DNA from: Glandiceps talaboti
Lineage: Eukaryota; Hemichordata; Enteropneusta; Spengelidae
Reading direction: 5' to 3'
DNA: 64,000 nt
Assembly: GCF_964340395.1 (NCBI RefSeq)
Contig: NC_135565.1
Span: forward strand, 14,905,709-14,969,708
The notes beneath the pieces are model-generated. The model worked only from the letters and a program-made list of their open reading frames with translations. It made no database searches and was not told the origin of the DNA. Position numbers and translations under genes: made by a program. Below are positions 52,370 through 63,960 of the stretch, piece by piece. The first letter of the stretch is position 1. Every line of letters begins with the position of its first letter.

Positions 52370-52850
52370 TTGTTATCTTTGCAATATACCCAATCATTTG
52401 GCTGTTGCTATGGGCGTAGTTATGTTGCTAGACATATTTGCATACATTTTTTGAATGTTTTCACTTGTCTATGAATCCCTGTTGTAATCTTTGCAATATA
52501 CATGATTATTTGGCTGTTGCTATGGACGTGGTCTTGTTGCTAGTCACACTTACATACATTTTTTCGAATGTGTGTTCACTTGTCTATTACCCCTGGTGTT
52601 GTCAGTGCAATATATGTGATCATTTGGCTGTTGCCATGGGCGTGGCCTTGTTGCTAGGCATATTTACATACACTTTTTGAATGTTCACTTTTGAATGCCC
52701 ACCGTTTGGCTGTTGCTGTGGGCGTGGTCATGTTTGTGAGGGTATTTGCATATTTCTTTGAATGTTTACTCACTTGCCTACGAGATGTTGTTACTTGACG
52801 AAATTATACTGCCGTTTGCTTGTTGCTAAGGACGTGGTCATGGTTGCTCG
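52370..52850 (+). repeat. Tandem array of about 112 bp units, roughly five copies
   Basis: TTTGGCTGTTGCTATGGGCG and the trailing TGGTC-TTGTTGCTAG recur near 52398, 52511, 52625, 52707 and 52816, with TTTTTTGAATG between. The fourth unit is shortened. Units are diverged. Confidence 0.7.
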
Positions 52851-53310
52851 GGCCAATTGTGTCTAAACGTTTTGAAGAATATCTGCAGAATAACACTTCT
52901 AGAAACATCTCACCAAGTTTCGCTCTCATTGACCAAGTACATTTTGAGCTATGTTTTTGACCAAAATTCACATGTTTACACCTAATTTGCATATCACTGA
53001 TGAGATAATTATATGCATAATATTTCTTCATCTATACACCCCCAGATGCATCCCCATTAAATTTCAGCCGAATTTGCTCATTGGTTTTGGAATGAAAGAT
53101 TTTTGACCAAAAAGACACATTGTTAGCCCTAATTTGCATATCACTGATGGATCATCATGTCGTGAACAATCATTAATTAAAACACCCCTAAGAATGTTCA
53201 CCAATTTGAACAATTTCCCAACTAGACACCCAAGGTAATACACTCACCAAATATCATGGCAATCGGTCCGGCTGTTTTTGATTTTAAGTTATTTACACAC
53301 ACACACACAC
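52850..53310 (+). repeat. Dispersed repeat ending in a CA microsatellite
   Basis: Includes two tandem blocks around CCTAATTTGCATATCACTGA (near 52982 and 53129) and ends ATGGCAATCGGTCCGGCTG then (CA)n. A related layout with a CAGA/CA end is at about 20260-20491. Confidence 0.5.
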
Positions 53311-55459
53311 ACACTTTGCCATGCCTATAGTGCTACTGAACCTTATCAGTTCAGTTGTGCTAAAAATCAACCATACATGTAATGGAGTGATTAACCATAA
53401 ACGTATTACCTTTTTGACCTGATGTTACGTTTATGGTTACAAGTTCTTTCATATATTGTTAAATGTTTGGTTTGTATTACATTTTGCATATTGACTTTTG
53501 GTAATTAGGTAATATCTTAAGAATGCAAAATTCAACTTTCTGGCAATTTGAAATAAATATTGATGACTATACCACACGTGTCCTATAAAACTTGTCATTG
53601 GGCTTTTGACTTTCCTGCTTTATTTGTATAATTGATAATGTTTTATAATTAGGCAACATCTTAAGTATGCAATCTTCAAATTTCATATAAGAAAATATTT
53701 GACGCATACATTGATATTATCAAATTGCATGTGACCAATCATTTTAAATCATCTGCATAGTTTATGATTTTTGAAGATTGTGAAATATGATGGATATCAA
53801 TGAACGTATTTATAATACTTATTTTGAGAGATTTTGATTGTTTGATAAGAAGGGGCAATTACGAGTTATGAATTCTAAAAAGCCCCTTTTCCATACACTG
53901 ATTTTTCTAGAAAAGGATAAATGCTTTCATAAAGCTAAAAGGATATACACTGTGAAAGGAAATATTCAAACTTTTATTTTTCAATGTTACACTGCAGCCA
54001 TGTCACATGGTAATAACACAGAAAAAGTATAAGTTATACATGTATACAAAACAGTAGTTTATGTACATACGGTTTATCGAATTGGCGCCAATAGTCTACA
54101 CTCTAGATTACAGAGACGCATACCTGTGTAGCACAAGGGTGTCAGAATGAGTCATTCCATGGACTACCTGACACCGTGCAAGTATTTGAAGTACTGGTGA
54201 GGGCAATATACATTAAGGAGCTCGAGATATAAAACAAATATTCCTTATCATCTGTATTAAGCGTGGGCCCATATATGTTAGTTGATTATTTACAACAAAG
54301 TCACCCCACTCAATGTCCACATCAGACAGACGGACCATCATGTCTATGAGGAAATAACAAATAGTTCAAAACTAAACTAAGTACGCTGTGTCGTAAACAG
54401 CAGCATGGGCTCGGAAAACATTGGTCGTTTACTGGGAGTACATATCCAGATTAAATTACTTAATATTTGCACTATTTTGATGTCACATTATATTTTCAAC
54501 TGATTTATTTTCGAACGATGATATATGTTGCTGCTTTCTCGTGCAAAAAAAAATCAATACATTCTTCATCCTGTGTTTCTACTTGTACGACTGTAAAACC
54601 CCGTCTATAATAAATTGTCCAGACTGCACACGTAAGAAGAATTCCGGCTGCTATGGTAACAATTTACAACTACAACCTTACATTTCCATAACCTCTACGT
54701 GAACATTTGCTTATAGAGGAATGGAATTGTATAAATATGAACGGACTTTGCCATGGTAGTCTGCAACAATTGGGTATTGATGTAAAAAAATGGCCAGTTA
54801 GCACTCCACATTCCTGTGCGTACAGGCCATCATATAACCAAGCTACTTGAAGGTTATTTGTTACCTCTAGTTGTAATGCAATAAATACCCCCAAGGCAAG
54901 TGGTTCACAAAATTGATTTACAACGCCGCCATTTTCGTTAAATTTATTGTATAAAATAACTTTGCATCTAACAAACACAATGATTTCAGGACATATGGAT
55001 CGTTACTCCTCTTCGACATAGAGTACATGTTTGCAAATATGCCCCCTGGTTTGCGAGATTTCAAGTTTACTACTCTACAAAAATAATTATTGATCACCGT
55101 GTATCACTGTCACCAGAACACTTCATGAATATGTGAACCCGGATTTTCTTTGGATCTGAATTAGGGTTTTACATATAATAAAGCCTGCCATAGCAGCAGG
55201 GTGGAAGGTTTGTACAATATCCTTATTTTGGGGAGTGGTTATTCAGAAATGCAGTAATAGTATGCCATGGTTGATTTACATCAACGAAAATACCTGCATG
55301 CAAAATTGTGGTCTCACAAGGAGTCAGTGGCGTTGTCATAGCAACTGATATCATAGTTTTCAAAAACAACATTGAACACATGGTTTAATGAAAATGTCAT
55401 AATGATAACTACTAGTTAATTTGACATCGGTGTTCTTGTTTTACTAGATACACTAATTG

Positions 55460-55465
55460 TTTATT
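55460..55465 (-). terminator. Polyadenylation signal of the TRIM-NHL gene
   Basis: AATAAA on the minus strand, 84 bases past the TRIM-NHL stop codon, a normal distance for a short 3' untranslated region. Confidence 0.5.
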
Positions 55466-55548
55466 TCAGTGAAGTTCAATCGTTCACTTAGGTTGTTCAT
55501 ATAGTTGTTATCGGTTTACTAGTGCACTCTGTGTGAGAATAGATACGT

Positions 55549-57780
55549 TCATTGAGCGAACACCTTGACGCAATTATTACCCCAGTCTGCCACTACAACT
55601 TGACCATATGGCTCGTCATCAGTTACGTAGACTCCACTTGGTAAATCTAACCTGTCCTTGTCTTCGTCAATTCGACAAATCAAGTTGCCGCGAGAGTCGA
55701 ACTTCAGAATTCTATTGGTATTATGGTAGCACACATACAGGTCATCATTTTTGTCGATCGCCAAACAAACAGGTTGCATAACTCGGTCTCCACTTCCAAA
55801 TTTATACAAGAAGTGTCCATCAGCATCGAAAACTTGAACTCTGTTGTTACCCTTGTCACAAACAAACACCTCCCCCTCCTTATTAATAGCGATGGCGTGG
55901 GGGTACCCGAACTGACCATCATTTGTTCCCTTAGTACCGAAGGTGTCTATCAATTCACCATTTTGAGTGTATATCTTCACACAGTGGGTATTTAGGTCGA
56001 CAACATAGACTCTGTGAGTGGTAGGGCTGATCGCGATTCCAAACGGCATCTCCAATTCCCCTTTTCCAAACATTCTTATCAATTTTCCGTTCTCATCGCA
56101 GACGATAATCTGTGAATTATCTGTGTCAGTGATGAAGATGCTTTCATTGATTCCAACAGCTGCAAATACCGGATTGAATTCTTTATCAAATTGCAAACTG
56201 TGAAATCGAATAGTTTGATGATGTTGTTTAGTCCTCCAGTCAAATAACTGAATCCTCTTGTTCAGTCGATCACAAACGAGTAATCTCCCAGAATTTGTCC
56301 TCGTAATTCCCCATGGTCCTTTGAATTGGCCATCCTCAGAGCCAGCCTTCCCAAAGGAATAGATGAGACCTTTCTTCCTAATAACATTGACCGTTACTGG
56401 AGAGCCCTGTATATGATGGTTACGTACCTTGATCGACAATGCATGTTCACCTACATGTTTGCCTCTGAATGAAACTGTTAATGTGTCATCTGTGTTATCA
56501 ATGACAGTAAGGTTCTCCAAGGCTTGGTCAGGACCTGTCACAGTAGCTCTGATATCTTCAGCCTTCTTAAAACAGGTTTCACTTATCCGTTTACATCGTT
56601 CAAGTTTAATCTTAACTTCATCATCTATTCGTACATACTTTGGAGCATGGGAAACTTCATATTTTCCTGTGCTATGTTCCAAATTCAACATGCCAACGGC
56701 TTGGTCTTTAAAGAAATTGTGGGAGGCTTGGAACTCCATACAGTCGTCATCAACTGGTATGTTGTTGATTTCACTAGTCCGCAGTTCTTCTATGTGTGAC
56801 GTGACCCCTTTCTTTGAATACATCAAGTGTGCATCGTTTGCATGGTACAGGAGATTCTCGGCATATTCCAGTACGCTTTTCAAATCATCATCTTGATTAT
56901 TAAGTTCCTTAAGTTGTGCTTTCAGCATCTGATTTCTCCTTTCATACTCTAATTTCAGAATAGTCTTCTGCCCTTTCCCATCTTCCTTGATTTTGTTGCT
57001 AATTTCGAGGATTGTATCTTCCACATGTTTTGTTACTTGGTTTTGCAATTCAAGATGGCGGCGATTGAGTGCATCCAACATTATTTGCACATACTGTGCA
57101 CCCCCTTTTGCTTCATCGCTTTTCTTCTTTACATCATCGACCAGTTGTGTCAAGTCTGTACGATATTTGGCGGCTGCGTCTTTTAAGTATTGATGTTTGT
57201 GTTCAGGTGCTCTGTGGTCAATGACAGTGCATTCCAGACAGAGTGCTACATCACAGGTATCACAGTAGTACTGTAAGGTGTGGTTTCCATGTTTGGGGCA
57301 ATAGATTGGCGATTGCACGGAGGTGGCATCACCGGATGCCGAAGCTTGTTGGTACTTATCTAATGCCATCAATTGATGTGAATTCGTTAATGGAAGTTTA
57401 CTGTGTGCACGCGCACAAAGCTCGCACAGATTTATAGCACATTCGATGCATCTAGATATAGTTTCACCTTCATCACAAGCTTCACATTTCTTCAGTTTAA
57501 CAGTCTCTTCATTGTATTCTTTGAACTGTGTCACTAATTCATTCAAAAAGAAGTTGTCCGTGACCAGATCATCTACTCTTCCGTTTGGTACAACATATTG
57601 ACGTCGACAGAATGAACATTCAAGTTCGTCATATTCTTTAACGAGTTTTGTCAAGCAGGTTTCACAGAAGCTATGTAAACATGGAAGTAGTTTGGCGTTA
57701 TTGTAGCGTTCAGAACATAAGCAACAGACAAGAAAATTTTCGTCAATCTGCTTCAGAAACGTCGAGTCTCGTGACGCCAT
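55549..57780 (-). CDS. TRIM-NHL protein (RING, two B-boxes, coiled coil, filamin, NHL), 743 aa, single exon
   Basis: Intronless reading frame. RING finger about residues 19-58 (CCLC, CLHSFCETC, CSFC), B-box 1 about 99-140, B-box 2 about 161-197 (CPKHGNHTLQYYCDTCDVAL), coiled coil about 205-310, filamin repeat about 395-468 (GEHALSIKVRNHHIQGSPVT) and NHL propeller 472-743 with repeats such as GQFGYPHAIAINKEGEVFVC and GNNRVQVFDADGHFLYKFG. This order is that of the TRIM2/TRIM3/TRIM71 class: RING-type E3 ubiquitin ligases whose NHL propeller binds protein or RNA. Related intronless genes are strongly expanded in several marine invertebrates. All RING zinc ligands appear present. The start is the first ATG, directly before the RING. 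A polyadenylation signal lies at 55460-55465. Confidence 0.95.
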   Translation of the reverse strand: MASRDSTFLKQIDENFLVCCLCSERYNNAKLLPCLHSFCETCLTKLVKEYDELECSFCRRQYVVPNGRVDDLVTDNFFLNELVTQFKEYNEETVKLKKCEACDEGETISRCIECAINLCELCARAHSKLPLTNSHQLMALDKYQQASASGDATSVQSPIYCPKHGNHTLQYYCDTCDVALCLECTVIDHRAPEHKHQYLKDAAAKYRTDLTQLVDDVKKKSDEAKGGAQYVQIMLDALNRRHLELQNQVTKHVEDTILEISNKIKEDGKGQKTILKLEYERRNQMLKAQLKELNNQDDDLKSVLEYAENLLYHANDAHLMYSKKGVTSHIEELRTSEINNIPVDDDCMEFQASHNFFKDQAVGMLNLEHSTGKYEVSHAPKYVRIDDEVKIKLERCKRISETCFKKAEDIRATVTGPDQALENLTVIDNTDDTLTVSFRGKHVGEHALSIKVRNHHIQGSPVTVNVIRKKGLIYSFGKAGSEDGQFKGPWGITRTNSGRLLVCDRLNKRIQLFDWRTKQHHQTIRFHSLQFDKEFNPVFAAVGINESIFITDTDNSQIIVCDENGKLIRMFGKGELEMPFGIAISPTTHRVYVVDLNTHCVKIYTQNGELIDTFGTKGTNDGQFGYPHAIAINKEGEVFVCDKGNNRVQVFDADGHFLYKFGSGDRVMQPVCLAIDKNDDLYVCYHNTNRILKFDSRGNLICRIDEDKDRLDLPSGVYVTDDEPYGQVVVADWGNNCVKVFAQ

Positions 57781-58120
57781 CGTTGATAATGTTGTCGTGT
57801 GTGTAAGGAAGCATGAAATGGCACCTTTTCGCGGTACAGCTATCGTGTCGCGATATCGTACCTTCCCTTAAAGATCACAGGGTCATACTTTTATCTCTAA
57901 GCTTTGTTATTCATTAATCTAATGTCAACATAAAGATAGATACAGGCGCTATGTGAACACAGTAAAAACTGGTAAATTGCAGGACAATTTATGTACCTTA
58001 GACCATCGGAATTTAAACGATAAGCTACTTCAAACACCCGTGTGCAATTCTTTCTATTCATATCAACGACGTACACCGTAGAAGCCGCATTACTCTGAGC
58101 ATACCAGTGCTACATGTACA
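57781..58120. promoter_or_regulatory. Shared divergent promoter region of the two TRIM genes
   Basis: The 340 bp between the two TRIM start codons must hold both 5' untranslated regions and both promoters if each gene is single-exon. No clear TATA box was identified. The segment is free of microsatellites, unlike almost every other intergenic stretch here. Confidence 0.55.
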
Positions 58121-59239
58121 ATGACTATGCCAAAACCCAACTTTCCCAAGGATATCAACGAATCAATTTTGATATGTAGAATTTGTTCAAAGAGGTATCG
58201 TGACGCCAAACTGCTGCCATGCCTACACAGTTTCTGTAAATCGTGTTTAGAACCAGAAGATACAAGTGGTGAATTGTGCTGTTCTGTGTGCAGTCGTGTT
58301 CACAAACTTCCATTTGGCGGAGTAGGGGAGCTGACCACTAACCACTTTGGTAATGAGTTGGTGAAACAGTTACCAGACGAAAATGAGCAGTTGGTTATTA
58401 TTGATACTTGTGGTGGATGTGAAGTAGGGAAAGCCACAATACGATGTGTAGACTGTGCAGTCTTTCTTTGTGCAATATGTGAACGACAACATAGGCGACT
58501 CAACCTGACAAAATCTCATTGCCTGATGTCGCTTGAAGAGTACTTGGCTAAACTGTCATCGGACATTGCATCTGTGTTGCCGCCAATTCACTGCGCCAAA
58601 CATTCATATCAGTCCGTGACATTTTATTGTGACACCTGTGATGACACTATCTGCGTAGGGTGCACTGTTATGGACCACCCTGCACCACAACATGAACACA
58701 AATACCTACATGAATTGGCCGAAGCCTACAGAGAGAAACTACGTGAAGTGGTTAGCAACGTAGCACACAAGGAAAAAGAGGTAACCGTGGGTAAACATAA
58801 TGTACAACAGTTGTTGAAATCTCTTAATGCACGTTTTTTGAGAGAAGATGCGAAAGTGAAACAACATGTCGAAAACACTATAGAGGAAAAAGTAAAACGA
58901 ATCAAGGAAAGCGGAAATCAACTGTCGGAGTTGCTGAAGCATGCATATGAAAGCAAAAGGAAAGAATTAGAAACACAATACCGTAAGCTATCCTCAAGCG
59001 AGAGTGACTTCATGAATGCTCGTGAATATACAGAACATTTGATGCATTATGGGAACGACACACAGTTAATGGCTGCCAAGAAACTTGTGCAATCACATAT
59101 TCTTGAACTCATATCACATGAGGTTGATATCGAAGCAGTGAAAGATGACAGTCTAGAATTTCAACCAAACACAGATACTAAAAATGATGAGAGTTTAGGA
59201 ATTATCATCACAGCAGATGAAAAGGTGACATACTTGTAG
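58121..59239 (+). CDS. TRIM protein truncated after the coiled coil (RING, two B-boxes, coiled coil), 372 aa, single exon
   Basis: RING about residues 19-58 (CRIC, CLHSFCKSC, CSVC), B-box 1 about 97-137, B-box 2 about 158-194 (CAKH, CDTCDDTICVGC, HEHKYLHEL), coiled coil about 200-310. It aligns along its length with the minus-strand TRIM at 55549-57780, including SLEFQP against CMEFQA, but ends at TAG just where the partner goes on into its filamin repeat. No filamin or NHL remnant was recognised in the following 700 bases. It could be an E3 ligase without a substrate propeller, or act as a dimerising regulator of NHL-containing paralogues. Alternative start at Met3. A polyadenylation signal AATAAA lies at 59944-59949. 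Confidence 0.9.
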   Translation: MTMPKPNFPKDINESILICRICSKRYRDAKLLPCLHSFCKSCLEPEDTSGELCCSVCSRVHKLPFGGVGELTTNHFGNELVKQLPDENEQLVIIDTCGGCEVGKATIRCVDCAVFLCAICERQHRRLNLTKSHCLMSLEEYLAKLSSDIASVLPPIHCAKHSYQSVTFYCDTCDDTICVGCTVMDHPAPQHEHKYLHELAEAYREKLREVVSNVAHKEKEVTVGKHNVQQLLKSLNARFLREDAKVKQHVENTIEEKVKRIKESGNQLSELLKHAYESKRKELETQYRKLSSSESDFMNAREYTEHLMHYGNDTQLMAAKKLVQSHILELISHEVDIEAVKDDSLEFQPNTDTKNDESLGIIITADEKVTYL

Positions 59240-59943
59240 AGAAATGTCTTTCAACATTTAACTTCCAAATATTGTTAAGGTATAGTAATTAAAATCGCCT
59301 GCTACTGACGTCAGAATTTGCACCTGAATATTTCCGTTCGTCGTTTATGTAACCGCCATTTTGAATTTCATCAGAGTTTACTACTGTATGTCAAAGACTC
59401 TTCTCAGAATTACGATTAAGTTTGTGAACTGTCAAGAATGTGATAATACATTCCACCCGATGTATTTTGTCAATATGCATTCCCAGCATTCCCTTCGGTA
59501 GGGCTATGGGAAAGAGAACTAGTCTCATTTACCCAAGGCTGTAAGTGACTACAAAATCCTTGCATTTTGATTGTTCTTAGTGGGTGAATACTTATATAAT
59601 AAGTGATATATCGTGCCAAATGTCAAATTTCCCATGCTATAGGCTACATGTCAATAGTACACAGAGTTCGATGGTGAGAACAACAGCATTTATTAGTAGT
59701 GCAACCGGAACATGCCATGATGGTCTAACCTATGGCTAATCTATATGCAGTGTTTTATAGTACATTGTTTGTCATCATGTAAGCATGAAGACTTGAACAA
59801 TTGATTTGTTATATAAAGACTGTAGAGATGTATCAAATATATCGGCTTACAAGTTTATACGGCTATTAAAGAAAGTTGTACCAACATTGTAGGTGGTCTT
59901 AAATTGCTTTTTATACCTATAAGACGGAAATGATTAATTGAAT

Positions 59944-59949
59944 AATAAA
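59944..59949 (+). terminator. Candidate polyadenylation signal of the truncated TRIM gene
   Basis: AATAAA about 700 bases past the stop. An ATTAAA about 80 bases earlier is an alternative. Confidence 0.35.
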
Positions 59950-60036
59950 AACATTGTTGAACATACTTTGCATAGTGATTGAAAAATCAGCATTTTATCG
60001 CTACATAAAAGATATACACACATGACCTTATACGCT

Positions 60037-60037
60037 C

Positions 60038-60068
<31 letters not shown>

Positions 60069-60245
60069 TGGATGGATGGACACATGCACGCACGCACGCA
60101 CACATGCAGCCATCCTGACATTTACATACATACATACACACGCACACACGCACACACACACACACATACATATACATACATACATACATACATACATACA
60201 TACATACATACATACATACATACATACATACATACATACATACAT
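60037..60245. repeat. (CAGA)n, (CGCA)n, (CA)n and (ATAC)n microsatellites
   Basis: Chain of short tandem blocks downstream of the truncated TRIM gene, ending in a long ATAC run. Confidence 0.95.
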
Positions 60246-62610
60246 TGACAGGTTTAGTCGGAAAAAAAATTGACACTGCTCATGAATTGGTTACCGATAG
60301 ACCACACAGATTCGTCTCTGATGTTTCACTACAACGATCCAAAGTTATGAGTTGGAGATAAATGGATCAACTAAGCTGTAAAATGAACATAAAGAAAATT
60401 GTTGACATTGTGCACGGTGACAAGTGTCAATCGTGACAGGCATATGGTTAATATGTAACCAATAATCAGGATAGAGAAGGCAAATTTTACATTATCCAGT
60501 AAGAATAAATGTAATGAACCTGTCCCGTAAATATTACTCTTTATACTTCATATACTTCCAACGTCTTCAACGCAAGTGAAACCTCACGTTAATTTAAGGT
60601 CCCTGAACGAGGCTACCCTATCCAAAGACCGAATTTGATTCGCTCGCCTCAAGAAGTCGTGTTGTGTTCTTACACGCACTTGGTTTGAACCCCTACTGAT
60701 CTATTTGTTTAATACCGCCATTCTCAAAGGACACTGACTGCTAGGTGCTACGCGTCATCGTTGAGTCGACTTTAGATTTTATAAACAATTGATTTTAATC
60801 TATAGACGATAGCTGCAACAGGTAAGAACTGTCATACCACATCTCGAATTGTAGATAAAGTGTATATTAAGTTTCCTATTAGTATTATATAGGTATTTTC
60901 TGCTCACAGATTTGGCTGTATACGTAGAACGTAACTACTTCCTTGTAAATTCTATGAGGGTATTGTGACAGGTAAACATAACCTCAGACCACGTAGGTCA
61001 CTTTTTAGTGGTCTGAGACATAACGAACTGGTTACACATGTTTTCTTGATTATACAGACAACACTTAATTAACAGATATGAAGGTTCATCGCAATGGTAA
61101 ACCTTGTGATGATTTATCGATAACTCTAATAATTCAAGGGATTTTCCTGTCATCAAATTTCATTTATACTCTGGTATTTACACTTTTCAACACTAATACA
61201 CAATCACTGGCTCTGTTTGATACAACCACAGAAACCAAACTGCAAATGCTGCACTTTAAGATAGCAAACTTGAATGAATACAGTTTCTTACTACATTTTG
61301 TCTCTTCAAATACTTTCATTCACTGTATAGAATTCTCCAAAAAATCTTTGCGATGTGCAACATCCTGCCATCAAATGCAAATTTTGGCATTCTCGTCTCT
61401 GCTTCTAGTTGCAGGTTCAAATTGTTTAATCTTTTTAGGAAAAATACAAAAAACATTGCGATTTGTATATATTGTAGTGTTGAATATATAAGTTCTTATT
61501 GGTTTTCCCGTGGTATCAAGCAGAACTGGTGAACGGTAAATTCAAATGCGCTTGTATGCATGTAAACATCACCTTGTACACAATAAATCGCCTGGGTATA
61601 TAAATTATAATATTGCTACCTTGTTGTTTGAAATAACTAACATCTAACATCAAGACAAAAACAGGTATCACTTTTCACAATGGAGGTTAAAATATATCAT
61701 ATTTATGCCGAGATTGGGACCGAGTATTGTGTCAACTCAATGAAAAAAGTTGTCGGTTTTCTTGAACTCTTGTAGAAGATAGGGATCTCTGTAAGTTTAA
61801 TGTCACCAAGGTGGATTCTTAATATCTCAAATTTCATTTGAATTTAAATTTCAACAGGAAAATGTCTTAACTTATATGCTGTTTTATGGAGTACACAATC
61901 TATTGCAGCGTTTATAAGCGCATAGGATTAAAGCATTTATCACATCAATACGTGCATATCTTCTACTGTGTGACGTCAAACAGCCCGGGGGTGATTTCAG
62001 AGCATATCACCCCCATTCTACCGAACTATTTTTTCTCCGTACTGTTCAAGTGTTCGTGTCAATCCCACGCTACGATCAAGTTTATCGTAATAATTATTTG
62101 CTTTCAAAACGTAAATGCATACATTACGTTAGTAACGTTACATATATCCTTGGATGGCATGAGTTTGATACATAGAAGTCCTTTTATTTGTATTTGATAC
62201 ATTTTATTCTATTTAAAAATCACGTAGATTATCGATGTCACAGCCGGAAAGCTTCCGATTTTCCGTCGAGCTCAGATCTCCGAACTTACACAACCCGAGA
62301 AAATATTATTAAAATGACGGCACAAAAGTCGCATTCAGACAATTCTACTTACGTTTTAAACTAAATTCGATATTACATGTACATCGCAAGGTTATAACCG
62401 ATAATTTTGGTTGAGAAACCACACAACAGTATGATCGATACCGTACAATGGTAAGCTTGACCTCGCGACAGGTCACGCGATTATGTAATTTGCATAGCCG
62501 ACGGGCGAATTTTTTTAATACGCGATGAAGAATATAGTGCGATGAAATGATGCAGTATTCGTAAAATACGATTTAAAATTTCAGAAAAATACGGGGAAAT
62601 ACTTAATTAT

Positions 62611-62787
62611 GTGATAAATATATAATTCCATGAAATCAATGTTAGTTTCACGTCATAATGCTCTTCGTATGATTCCGCGGACTACAAATTCTCGCCTACC
62701 GGCGAGAATTTGTATTAATCCGCGGAATCATACTCGGAGCATTATGACGTAAAACTAACATTGATTTCATGGGATTATATATAAGCA
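62611..62787. repeat. Long near-perfect foldback (about 86 bp arms, 4 nt loop)
   Basis: The left arm (62611-62696) runs through TCATAATGCTC and GATTCCGCGG to CAAATTCTCGCC; the right arm (62701-62787) is its reverse complement with few mismatches, separated by TACC. The arms would form a very stable hairpin in DNA or RNA. No reading frame of note. Confidence 0.85.
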
Positions 62788-62958
62788 CGTTGCAACCTCT
62801 ATCCTACCAGCTCCCAAATTATACAGCTGGGTGGACTGAGGCACAATCATGGTTCAAATCTTGCCCAAAGATTTTTCCTACTCAGAAACAAACGGCAGCG
62901 ATGGGGATCGAACCAGAATCCAAGCTGGCCATTCTAACCATTCACCCATCATGACTCC
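62786..62958 (-). mobile_element. tRNA-derived SINE, second family
   Basis: On the minus strand GGAGTCATGATGGGTGAATG gives an A-box-like start and TGGTTCGATCC (complement of 62904-62914) the B-box. The body includes TGCCTCAGTCCACCCAGCTG, a motif I recall from SINEs of several marine animals. It directly abuts the foldback at 62611-62787. Confidence 0.6.
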
Positions 62959-63336
62959 ACATTCACTTTTGTCCTAATAGTAAAAAATACTTTGAGAATA
63001 ATATACAAAATGTAAAAGTATAAAATATGACTAATCGATGTCCTTAATACATTGTATGTATATCTTTTTGTAGACATAAATGATGTCACATGGCTATGAA
63101 AGTGGATCACGTGATCTCGAGGAACCAATACAATACATACGCTGGGAAACAACGGGCATTCCTGGCATTGTTTTATTATCTTCTGCAGTCTTGGAGATGT
63201 ACTTCAGCTATATGATCCCGTCCAATGATGATGGCATGTGTTTTCTAAGAGGTCTCATTTCCACTAACTTGGTAGCAATATTGGTAAGGAACTTAAATCA
63301 GTATGCATTACATAAATGTACATGTACTAGCAATGA

Positions 63337-63418
63337 ACCCATGAGGGATGGCCCTCACTGGACTTCTTGGGAGACAAGTGTTTATATTACTTATAGAACT
63401 ATCCAGTATAAATGAAGA
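63337..63418 (+). repeat. Dispersed repeat segment, copy 2
   Basis: CACTGGACTTCTTGGGAGAC and surrounding bases match 35360-35440 in the same orientation. Confidence 0.55.
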
Positions 63419-63622
63419 TTATTTTTAGAACATGTGACAAATATTAATTTGCCACGCCATGGTACTTTGATTTTGATTTTTTTGTTATGACTTGTTCAAC
63501 ATACTGTACCGCCACATCATAGAGGGGAGTACTCGAACAAAAAGTGAACGGCGATGTTCCTCATGTAAGGACGGAATTATCTACTCCTTAGTTTCCATAA
63601 GGGACGTTTGTTATGATGATGA

Positions 63623-63625
<3 letters not shown>

Positions 63626-63671
<46 letters not shown>

Positions 63672-63672
63672 T
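63626..63672. repeat. (CTGT)n microsatellite
   Basis: CTGT repeat immediately upstream of MITE family 1 copy 2. Confidence 0.95.
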
Positions 63673-63697
63673 ATCACTTTCTCTAAAACGGATTACT

Positions 63698-63960
63698 CAA
63701 TAGGGAACTTGCAAAGCAGCCATGTTGAATGTTGCATCATGGGAACTGTGATACTAAATATTCATCAATTAGTATTATAAACAATATTGTTACTTTGTTA
63801 CATTAATATTGTTTTTAACAATAATCAATTTATAGTCACCCTGACCATTGTGGGAAGTTAATTTTATCTGTAGCTCCAGATTAGGTATTACAATAACCAC
63901 AGATAATCCCATAGTCTTTTGCGTCTGAGCATGCTCAGTCTGGATTGCAAGTTTCCTATT
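63698..63960. mobile_element. MITE-like element, family 1 copy 2
   Basis: Same ends (CAATAGGGAACTTGCAA and TTGCAAGTTTCCTATT) and same internal landmarks as the copy at 33783-34036, in the same orientation, with scattered substitutions and small indels. The last base differs from the perfect inverted repeat. Confidence 0.75.

Larger units (their letters stand above)
51832..55459. other. Spacer between copy B and the TRIM pair; repeats only
   Basis: Tandem array at 52370-52850, then a dispersed repeat ending in (CA)n near 53290, then AT-rich repeat DNA to about 53730. Small frames at 53838-54032 and 54670-54978 lack recognisable motifs. No AATAAA closely follows the copy B stop, so its 3' end is not placed. 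Confidence 0.45.
59240..62610. other. No further gene seen downstream of the truncated TRIM
   Basis: The first 700 bases are probably 3' untranslated region. The rest is AT-rich and largely unique. A short stem-loop (CCTCAGACCAC with GTGGTCTGAG) is at 60980-61018. The frame at 61078-61491 (137 codons) has no recognisable motif and ordinary intergenic composition, so I do not call it a gene. Confidence 0.45.

Noticed and set aside
61078-61491. 137-codon frame on the plus strand
   Set aside because: No motif, AT-rich composition like the surroundings, no similarity to anything I know.
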